This document shows, one piece after another, positions 56,479 through 64,000 of a DNA stretch of 64,000 nt (its first letter is position 1; each line of letters opens with the position of its first letter). The translations under genes were made by a program, and so were the position numbers. The stretch is from Wolbachia endosymbiont (group A) of Pogonocherus hispidulus (lineage in GTDB: Bacteria > Pseudomonadota > Alphaproteobacteria > Rickettsiales > Anaplasmataceae), in NCBI RefSeq assembly GCF_964028195.1, contig NZ_OZ034750.1, positions 744,001 through 808,000 of the forward strand, given 5' to 3'. The notes under the pieces are model-generated. The model was not told where the DNA came from and ran no database searches. It saw only the letters and a list, made by a program, of their open reading frames with translations.

Positions 56479-57650
56479 GTGCGCCAAGCAAAGTGCGTAA
56501 AGTCCAGTTGGTGAAAATCCAGGCAAAGCCTAGCCAGCAGCCTGGAACAAACCACTATGCTGCGCAAGGTAACGAGCGTAGTAAAGCTAGTGGAATGGAC
56601 AACGCAGGGTACAACGAAAGTGAAGGTAATGAGTCCCGAAATTCTCGATGAAATAGAGGTCGACACTTTTCATGTAGTGGAAGACAGCAAGAAGGGTAAC
56701 AATAAGGCAAGTTATCACTCACTCTATCGGGATCTGAGGCCGTATCATGTGTTGAGATGGAGTTTTCGTAAACTTGGGAGATCCTTTGCATTCCTATTAA
56801 GGTACGTTGGAACAAAGGCGAGGACTGACGGAAGATGCAAAGGAAGTCGGACTGACTGATAGTACTCAGCAACTGAATTAGGCACACCTCAGGGGGGAAT
56901 AGTAAGTCCTATACTAGCTAATATATACTTGCATTATGTACTGGATTTGTGGTTTGAAAAGAAATTCAAGCCAAGATCTAAAGGTTATATGGAGCTAGTT
57001 AGGTATGCAGATGATCACCTGTTTTGCTGCGAAAGAGAAGAAGATGCTAAAGAACTCTTAGAGTCGCTGAAACAAAGGCTAGGAAAATTTGGACTGGAAA
57101 TATCTGAAGACAAAACAAGAATAGTAAAGTTTGGCAAAAAGGAATAAGGGAGAAACGAAAAACGGAAAGTTTCAACTTTCTAGGATTCACCCATTATGGT
57201 ACAAAAAGTCGTAAAGGTAGAGTAATGATAGGTCATAAAACCTCGAAAGAAAGTCTATCTAGAAAACTTAAAGAAACCAAAGAATGGGTGAAAAAGATCC
57301 GAAATAAGGTTCACCTTAGAGACTGGTGGCCAGTACTTAAAGCAAAACTAACAGGGCACTATAACTACTTCGGAGTTAGCGGAAATTACCGTTGGTTGAA
57401 TAAATTCTTCTGGCAGATAATCAAGCTAGCGTATAAATGGATAAACCGACGTAGTCAGAAGAAGAGTATGAATTCAAAGCAATTTACACACTATCTACAA
57501 GTTAATCCATTACCAAAACCAAGAATATGCTACTCATTATATACAAAATAGGAAATGCTGTGAATACTACATTGTGGAGCCGTGTGCGGGAAAGCTGCAA
57601 GCACGGTTCTGGTGGGGGAGTCATAGCGATAAAACTTAATCAGGAGGATT
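56479..57650 (+). mobile_element. Group II intron 4 with internally deleted RT
   Basis: The intron starts GTGCGCCAAGCAAAG at 56479. The 5' RNA domains are shortened and run straight into the middle of the RT gene at about 56870. Domain V is at about 57573-57610 (GAGCCGTGTGCGGGAAAGC and GCACGGTTC) and domain VI follows to about 57640. The intron differs from introns 1-3 in sequence. Confidence 0.7.
56866..57551 (+). pseudogene. Group II intron RT/maturase, N-terminally deleted and frameshifted (intron 4)
   Basis: The surviving part begins GTPQGGIVSPILANIYLHYV, contains VRYADDHLFCC (catalytic YADD), LEISEDKTRIVKFG and then, after a frameshift near 57147, FLGFTHYGTKSRKG and domain X (LKGHY-type: KLTGHYNYFGVSGNYRWLNKF). 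It ends NPLPKPRICYSLYTK. RT blocks 0-3 are deleted, so it is inactive. Confidence 0.82.
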
Positions 57651-58065
57651 TAAAACTATGACTTCTACCAAACAACAATAATTTTACTCAAGGTAGTAAT
57701 GCCGATGGAAGGGATAAGCAAGATTGCAGAGTGAAGCTTAGACTTCGTAAACAACATGTTGCCGTCCACTTCCGCCTAACAAGTATAGTGCAGCTTGGCT
57801 AAAATATAGACTAGCCATATCAGACCGCGGAGAGAACCATGGAAGCGTGCTACTTTAATCTATGTAAAATTATTAAAGATTATGGAGGAAATATGCTATT
57901 TTGATTTGTGTAAAAATTATTGTTGACTCATGCGCAATTAGAGAACTCTGCAATGCCTCTTATTTGATTCACTAATAATGAGAATTGGTATTAGCTATAG
58001 AAAACTTGTATAGATTTTTTCTACTTCTGTGATATCATAAGCCTGTAATGATAAAATAAGCAAAT
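57651..58065. other. Intergenic IS debris upstream of sdhA
   Basis: About 415 bp with no gene I can identify. It contains the second copy of a 27-bp sequence (57968-57994) also present at 56011-56037. The stretch 57700-57850 is less A+T-rich and could be the remnant of another element or structured RNA, but I cannot assign it. The sdhA promoter should lie near 58000-58050. Confidence 0.4.
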
Positions 58066-59871
58066 ATGGATAAGTCAGCGTATGAGATCATAGAACATGA
58101 GTATGATGTGGTAGTAGTGGGTGCAGGTGGAGCAGGGCTCAGAGCAACGCTTGGGATGGCTGCAACTAATTTTTCAGTTGCCTGCATTTCTAAAATTTTT
58201 CCTACACGAAGTCATACAGTTGCAGCACAAGGCGGAATTAGTGCAGCTTTAGGTAATATTGGTGAAGACGATTGGCGCTGGCATGCATATGACACAATAA
58301 AAGGTTCAGACTGGCTTGGTGATCAAGATGCAATAGAATATATGTGTAAAAACGCTGCTAAAGCTGTTATTGAACTTGAAAATTTTGGCGTACCTTTTTC
58401 CCGTACAGAAAATGGCAAAATATACCAGCGCTCTTTTGGTGGAATGACAACTCACTTTGGTAAAGGAAAATCAGCTCAACGCACTTGTGCGGCGGCAGAT
58501 AAAACTGGGCACGCAATCCTTCACACTCTATATCAGCAGTGTCTTAAATTCAACGCTGAATTTTTTGTTGAATACTTTGTGATTGATTTAATTATGGATA
58601 GCGAAACCGGAGCATGCTGCGGAGTTCTTGCTTGGTCGCTATGCGACGGCACATTACATAAATTTCGTGCGCATAAAGTGGTGTTAGCAACAGGTGGATA
58701 TGGACGTGTTTATTTCTCTGCAACAAGTGCGCATACCTGCACAGGTGATGGTAATGGCATGGTAGTAAGGGCTGGATTACCACTTGAAGATATGGAATTT
58801 GTACAATTTCATCCAACAGGAATATATGGCTCAGGGTGCTTGATGACAGAAGGGTGCCGTGGTGAAGGGGGATATCTTGTTAATTCTCAGGGCGAAAAGT
58901 TTATGGAACGCTACGCGCCAAAAGCAAAAGATTTAGCTTCCCGTGATGTGGTAAGTCGTGCAATAACAATTGAAATTAGAGAGGGAAGGGGAGTTGGACC
59001 GAAAAAAGATCACATGTATTTAACTATAGCACATCTTGATCCGGAAGTAATAAAACTCAGATTGCCGGGCATCAGCGAAACCGCAAGAACTTTTGCTGGA
59101 GTTGATGTCACTAAAGATCCAATACCGGTCATTCCGACTGTTCACTATAACATGGGTGGCATTCCAACCAATTATCATGGAGAAGTGATCACGCTGAAGC
59201 AAGGTAAGGAAGAAGTGGTAGATGGACTATTTGCAATTGGAGAAGCTGCGTGTGTCTCTGTGCACGGTGCAAATCGACTTGGTTCTAACTCGCTTCTTGA
59301 TCTTGTGGTTTTTGGTAGAGCTGCAGCACTCAAAGCAAAAGAGAAACTAAAATCCTGTACATCACATAAAAAATTGAGCTCAGATTGTACAGATTGGATA
59401 ATAGATAGGTTTAATAAAATGCGATTTGCTTCTGGAAAGTTTAGGGTGGCAAAAATACGCAGCGAAATGCAGAACACTATGCAAAAGTACGCATCAGTGT
59501 TCCGTGTTGCTGAAGTTTTAGAAGAAGGTAAAAAAGCTATAAAAAAGGTAGCAAAAATGATGCCTGATATTTCACTTGAGGATCGCAGTATGATGTGGAA
59601 CAGTGATTTAGTTGAAGCACTGGAGCTTGCTAACATGATTCCACAAGCGGTTATTACCATGGAATGCGCAGCCAATCGAAAGGAGAGTAGAGGTGCCCAT
59701 GCTCGTGAAGACTTTCCTGAACGTGATGACAAAAACTGGATGAAGCACACTATAGCGTGGCTCGAAGAAAAGAAAGGTCAAATTAACGTAAAAATTGATT
59801 ATAAAAAAGTGGCTGAAAAAACTCTGAGCGATGAGATTGACTTCATCGCTCCGGAAAAGAGGGTATACTAA
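58066..59871 (+). CDS. sdhA: Succinate dehydrogenase flavoprotein subunit
   Basis: SdhA oxidises succinate to fumarate in the TCA cycle and respiratory complex II at the inner membrane. The 601-aa protein has the dinucleotide motif [15 protein letters not shown], the covalent-FAD histidine block [16 protein letters not shown], the [10 protein letters not shown] and [14 protein letters not shown] active-site segments, the catalytic-arginine region [13 protein letters not shown] and the C-terminal [18 protein letters not shown]. Length and motifs are normal. The other sdh genes are not adjacent. Convergent with the ankyrin gene, whose stop is only 2 bp away. Confidence 0.97.
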   Translation: MDKSAYEIIEHEYDVVVVGAGGAGLRATLGMAATNFSVACISKIFPTRSHTVAAQGGISAALGNIGEDDWRWHAYDTIKGSDWLGDQDAIEYMCKNAAKAVIELENFGVPFSRTENGKIYQRSFGGMTTHFGKGKSAQRTCAAADKTGHAILHTLYQQCLKFNAEFFVEYFVIDLIMDSETGACCGVLAWSLCDGTLHKFRAHKVVLATGGYGRVYFSATSAHTCTGDGNGMVVRAGLPLEDMEFVQFHPTGIYGSGCLMTEGCRGEGGYLVNSQGEKFMERYAPKAKDLASRDVVSRAITIEIREGRGVGPKKDHMYLTIAHLDPEVIKLRLPGISETARTFAGVDVTKDPIPVIPTVHYNMGGIPTNYHGEVITLKQGKEEVVDGLFAIGEAACVSVHGANRLGSNSLLDLVVFGRAAALKAKEKLKSCTSHKKLSSDCTDWIIDRFNKMRFASGKFRVAKIRSEMQNTMQKYASVFRVAEVLEEGKKAIKKVAKMMPDISLEDRSMMWNSDLVEALELANMIPQAVITMECAANRKESRGAHAREDFPERDDKNWMKHTIAWLEEKKGQINVKIDYKKVAEKTLSDEIDFIAPEKRVY

Positions 59872-59872
59872 A

Positions 59873-62096
59873 CTAGGAAACCTTCAACTCATCTGCGGGA
59901 GATTTTGTTGATGTATCTTTTATTTTACTTTTTGGATGCTTTGTCTGTCGGTCATTGTCAGTAGGGTTCTTTGTTTTATTAGTTAATTTCTCAAAACGTT
60001 TCTTAACACCACTAAACCCTAAAGTGAGAGCAAGACATGTAGCTATAGCAATAGCTGCGAGGAATAAAGCTGCAAGGGCTCCAATGTAACCCCGAGAGAG
60101 ACCATATGCTACAGCTGAAATGAAAATAACCGTTGTTATGGATATTAATGTTTGACGGGTTCTCTTTGCTGGATCTATGTACTTTCCAGCAGCAAATACT
60201 GCTTTTCCTGTAGTAGATGCTGCTTTCCTTATGGAAGAACCTGCTCTTTCAATGCCAGACTGACATTTTTTTAAAGGAGTTTTACAGTGGTATTCTTCCT
60301 CAAGTTCCTCTTTCAATTCTCTAGCTTTTTCTTGTGCTTTATGCGGAGTCTTCGGATAATCTTTTAAACCACATAAAGTTAGATAATACTTTCTAGTATC
60401 AAATGCTTGACCTTCCAACTCCAGAGAACGGGGATCAGCGCCCATTTCTAGCAGCATTGCACAAAACTTCGTTGTATTGCTATAACTAACCGTTGGATCA
60501 AAAATTTTTCCTTTCTTTAGATATTTAATTCCTCCTTTCCTCGCTTTTGTTTTCAGCGCCACTTGTAGAGGCGTGTTTTCTTTCTGGTTGGTAGCATCTA
60601 TAGCTTCTCTCAATTTATTTTGAGATATCACTCCTTTTTCTACTAAATTCAAAATCAACTCCAAATATGCAACTTTTTGCTCTCCTTTAAGTAAAGCAAT
60701 ATGATGTAAAGCATTGTTGCCATTTGTGTCTTTCAGGCTAATATCCGCCCCTTTTTGTAGTAACTCCTCAAAAAGTTTTTTATCATTATTTTCAATTGCT
60801 GAATGTAATTGATAATTATCATTACTATCTGGAGTATTTATGGTATACTCTATAATTTCTTTGGTTTTTGTTTCTGTATTGGTTTTTATTTCTGGCTTTA
60901 ATTTAGATTTCTTTCCTTGCTCTGCTAATTTTTCTAAGAAATTACGGTAGTATGTCTTTTGCTCTTCTTTTAAGTATTGTAATTTTTCTTCAAACAACTG
61001 CAAATCATCAATATTTGCTCCTAATTTGAGCAATTGTATAGCAGATGCTATTGTATTGTCGTAGTGTGGTATAATAAGTTTTTTTAAAGGTTTTCTAGGT
61101 GTAAAACTATGTTTTTCTTTTGTTACTTTACTAAGTAACAATGCTTGCAGTGGTGTTTGACCGTTGCCATTTTTATCGTTTACAGCTTTTTCAAGTTGTG
61201 CTTTAAGTTGCTCTTTTCCTTCCTTCTTACTCACATCTAGTACTGTATTTAAGAAATAAAACTTTTGTTTTTTCTCTAATTGTGTAACTATTAGGTGTAA
61301 AATATTATTTTCCTTTTCATCTTTTACACTGCTAATATCCGTGCAATTTTCTAGATATTCTTCAAATTCCCTTTGATTCCCATTTTTGATTGCTTTGAAT
61401 ATTGGCCGTTCCTCATCAGTATATTGAACACTGCTGTTCATTATTCTGTTCTCTACTTCTTGGTTTTCATTTGCTGTGTGGGAAATTGGTATACCCGAAA
61501 TGTGGTCTTTCTCATCAGCATCTTCAGCTTCGCTGCTGTTGCCGCTTTCAATTCCACTGTCTTCACTGTTACCCGTTCTCTACTTCTTGATCTTCGCTTA
61601 TTGTGTTAGCACTACTGATTGAATGCTTCTTACTAGCGTCATGATCATCTTCAGCTTTGCTACTGTTGCCGCTTTCAATTCCACTGTCTTCACTTTCTAT
61701 ACTCCCTCTACGACTTTGAGCAATGTTATTAGAAAGATCCTTATTGCTGCTCTGGCTAATAATTTCTGAAATTACTTGTTCTATCTTCTCTTTTTTTATT
61801 TCCTCTAGTTCTTTTGACTGTTTGATTTTTTCTTTCAATACTGGAAGGAAGCGTTGAGTATAATAATACTTATAATATTTTTCTTGTTCTTCCGGTAATT
61901 CTCCTAATTTGGTCAATACTTCGGTTAATACCTTAGGACTAGCCCCTTTCTTGAACAGTCTCTTGCATTCTTTGAGAGTCCCGTCTTTCTTAATTTCTGG
62001 GTATAGGTGTTCGTGCTTTTCTCTTGTTACTTTTTCCGTTATAATGCTCAATAATTTATTGTTGTGTACTAAAGGTGTAGAATTTTCTTTTGTCAT
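59873..62096 (-). pseudogene. Ankyrin-type membrane protein split by a frameshift in a repeat
   Basis: The upstream frame (61569-62096, 175 aa, MTKENSTPLVHNNKLL) ends EDQEVENG at a TAA. The downstream frame (59873-61441, 522 aa) is open further upstream as RTGNSEDSGIESGNSSEAEDADEKD before its first ATG. The two overlap near 61570 in an imperfect direct repeat encoding SEDSGIESGNSS, so a one-base change at GGG probably split a protein of about 740 aa. The downstream part has degenerate ankyrin repeats (YQLHSAIENNDKKLFEELL, KGADISLKDTNGNNALHHIA) and two hydrophobic helices (about 430-475). Both frames could also be expressed separately. Paralogous to the next gene. Confidence 0.7.
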
Positions 62097-62320
62097 ACCA
62101 AAGCCTCGCTAAAAATTAACTATTTGTGTATCTTTGTAGTTGTAGGTGTTAACAATTTGAGATTGAGAACTAACAACTAAAAAACTAGATTTAAATTTTA
62201 AAATGTTATATATGTAATCGAAATATAGGCGGAAGAGCGTTTCTGCTAGTATCATAGTTAAACCTCACTTCAACGATTATCTACTATTTTAAATGTTTAG
62301 TTTTAAGAAAGGGTGAATAT
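62097..62320. other. Intergenic between paralogous ankyrin genes
   Basis: About 225 bp, A+T-rich, no gene. It should hold the promoter of the 62096 gene and the 3' end of the upstream gene. Confidence 0.4.
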
Positions 62321-64000
62321 TTATAGAACGTTCCCTACTAGCTTATTCATGAATTGACGTAGTATTGATACATCGCTCATTTTAGTAGCTGGGTTTTCTG
62401 TATATTCTGATTGACTTGATGATTTTTGCACCTCTTGCTCTTCTAAATCGTTGGACTTATTTTCTATATCCTTAACAGAGTTATTGCATTGTGTATCATT
62501 TTTTGGTGCGTTATCTTGAAGTGTAAGTTGCTTTTCTTCAGTAAACTTTCCTTTAATTTTTCCAAATCCTTCATAAATATTTTCTAAATTCAAGTAAATA
62601 AGATAACAAACTCCAATAACTGCTATAATAGATGAGGCAGTTGCAATTGTAATACTTCCTTGAGAAGCGCTGAATATTACCGCACAGGCTAAAGCAGTAA
62701 ATACAAGCGTTGTCACTACTTTACAAACAACATTATTGACATACTTCACAATATCGCGTGCTTTTAACTTCTTGCCAAAATTGCACTTCAGTTCAGTTCT
62801 CATATCATCTGGAATAAGCGCTCTACCCATTGATTTCTCTATTCCTTTTATAATTTTATAATACTCTTTGCTCCATAATCTTTCGGGTAGTATTAACTGC
62901 TTTGGGTCAACACCATTTTGCACTAATTTTACACAGAACTTGATCGTGTTATCACGGCTCTTAGGATTGACCAAATTATGTTTATCTTTTGTCGTCTTAG
63001 TAATTAGCGCTACTTGTAGTGGTGTGCGTTCTTTTTCGTTAGTGGCGTTTGCAGCTTTACTAAATTTCTCTTTTTCCACCGAATTTAAAATCAACTTCAA
63101 ACATGCAACTTTTTGTTCTCCTTTGAATGAAGCAATATAGTGCAGAGCATTTTTTCCATCTTTATCTTGCACAGTAATATCTGCACCATTTTGTAGAAAT
63201 AGTTCTAGGGTTTCATACCTTTTAGTTTTTTCAAATTTTCTATCTGTACATGATCGATCCTCATTCTTTCCTTTTATATGCTGAAGCAGCTGATGAAGAG
63301 GTGTTAATCCTTCCCTGTTAGTAGTATTTACAGCATCATCTTTATCTGAAATCAACTTCAAACATGCAACTTTTTGTTCTCCTTTGAATGAAGCAATATA
63401 GTGCAGAGCATTTTTTTCATCTTTATCTTGCACAGTAATATCTGCACCATTTTGTAGAAATAACTCTAAGGCTTTATACCTGCCAGTATCCTTAAATTCT
63501 TTTTTTACTACATTTTTTATTTTATGTTTCAATGAAGGTTCTTTACTCTTTTCTTGTATGCGCTGGAGTACCAGATGGAGCGGTGTTTGCCCTTCTTTTT
63601 TATCATTTACAGCTTTTATAAATTGTTCTTTTTGGCTTGCTTTTAGCAATATATTGAGAAGTTTAAGTTTTTGTTTTGTTTCAGGTTTAACAATCAAGTG
63701 TAAAGCATTATTACCATCTGTGTCTTTAAGGCTAATATCTGCCCCTTTTTGCAATAACTCTTCAAAACGTTCTTTATCATTATCTTTAATTGCTAAATGT
63801 AATTGATAATTATCATTACTATCTGGAGTATTTATGGTACGTGGTATAATTTCTTTAATTTTTGCTTCTGTATTGATTTTTATTTCTGGCTTTAATTTAG
63901 ATTTCTTTCCTTGCTCTGCTAATTTTTCTAAGAAATTACGGTAGTATGTCTTTTGCTCTTCTTTTAAGTCTTGTAATTTTTCTGTAGATAATCCTAAATT
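62321..64000 (-). CDS. Ankyrin-repeat membrane protein, N-terminus beyond the window
   Basis: The frame has its first internal ATG at 63754 but is open to the right edge, and the extra codons (STEKLQDLKEEQKTYYRNFL, LEKLAEQGKKSKLKPEIK, NTPDSNDNYQLHLAI) match the corresponding part of the 59873 gene. The true start is therefore outside. Degenerate ankyrin repeats include KGADISLKDTDGNNALHLIV and two near-identical copies around QNGADITVQDKDEKNALHYI and QNGADITVQDKDGKNALHYI. Two hydrophobic helices follow (VVCKVVTTLVFTALACAVIF and ITIATASSIIAVIGVCYLIY), then an acidic tail. A tandem paralogue, probably co-oriented and once co-duplicated with its neighbour. Confidence 0.82.
   Translation of the reverse strand, partial: NLGLSTEKLQDLKEEQKTYYRNFLEKLAEQGKKSKLKPEIKINTEAKIKEIIPRTINTPDSNDNYQLHLAIKDNDKERFEELLQKGADISLKDTDGNNALHLIVKPETKQKLKLLNILLKASQKEQFIKAVNDKKEGQTPLHLVLQRIQEKSKEPSLKHKIKNVVKKEFKDTGRYKALELFLQNGADITVQDKDEKNALHYIASFKGEQKVACLKLISDKDDAVNTTNREGLTPLHQLLQHIKGKNEDRSCTDRKFEKTKRYETLELFLQNGADITVQDKDGKNALHYIASFKGEQKVACLKLILNSVEKEKFSKAANATNEKERTPLQVALITKTTKDKHNLVNPKSRDNTIKFCVKLVQNGVDPKQLILPERLWSKEYYKIIKGIEKSMGRALIPDDMRTELKCNFGKKLKARDIVKYVNNVVCKVVTTLVFTALACAVIFSASQGSITIATASSIIAVIGVCYLIYLNLENIYEGFGKIKGKFTEEKQLTLQDNAPKNDTQCNNSVKDIENKSNDLEEQEVQKSSSQSEYTENPATKMSDVSILRQFMNKLVGNVL

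Noticed and set aside
57700..57860. Possible tRNA or structured RNA upstream of sdhA
   Set aside because: I could not form a cloverleaf with a TTC loop from it, so no RNA gene is called.

Overview
The window looks like Wolbachia chromosome: an A+T-rich alphaproteobacterial endosymbiont genome with intact housekeeping genes (carB, sdhA, murB, hemC, prs, gatC, rmuC), many ankyrin-repeat proteins, a tandem family of VirB2-like pilins, and a very heavy load of insertion sequences and group II introns, most of them broken. The assignment rests on protein family resemblance read by eye; no database search was possible.

Layout. 1-2272: end of an unknown gene and a large ankyrin protein. 3019-15332: the centrepiece, a two-gene operon that I read as cytoplasmic incompatibility factors, cifA followed by a giant cifB-like gene (3662 aa). 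Its product carries two PD-(D/E)XK nuclease motifs, a pore-forming-toxin-like hydrophobic region, two ankyrin blocks, a three-fold repeat module and a latrotoxin-like C-terminus (the Type V style of Cif pair). 15544-18284: an IS66 element with an intact IS3-family element nested in it, both with exact target duplications. 18401-23329: a decayed phage-WO-like accessory stretch with an Rpn-type nuclease, a frameshifted tandem-HTH regulator, a truncated RadC and a serine recombinase with a foreign C-terminus. 23444-24775: rmuC. 24925-27510: IS66 and IS110 remnants. 27636-35050: carB (with a 48-codon palindromic insertion), an acidic orphan protein, a second Rpn-type nuclease, an epimerase-like protein and a small esterase.

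35160-45479: a roughly 10.3 kb mobile-element graveyard bounded by a 22-bp inverted repeat. It holds IS3, IS256, IS4 and IS66 fragments, three group II introns (one inserted in the YADD box of another's reverse transcriptase), a broken serine recombinase and a 160-bp inverted duplication. 45541-47297: murB and hemC. 47732-49541: five tandem virB2-like pilin genes, two of them an apparently perfect 440-bp duplication. 49677-51234: a YihY/BrkB membrane protein and a short-chain dehydrogenase. 51380-53094: IS110 remnant, ORF-less group II intron and an IS66 end. 53141-54410: gatC and prs. 54623-55855: an unknown membrane protein. 55892-57994: IS remnants and another deleted group II intron. 58066-59871: sdhA. 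59873-64000: two tandem paralogous ankyrin/membrane proteins, one frameshifted and one running off the right edge.

How the parts relate: the cif pair, HTH regulators, RadC and recombinase are the kind of cargo found in WO prophage or WO-island regions, but no phage structural gene is visible, so the cif locus appears to sit in an eroded prophage scar. The VirB2 pilins belong to the type IV secretion system that could export ankyrin effectors. Repeated IS and intron copies appear to have driven rearrangement, as the mismatched exons around several introns suggest.
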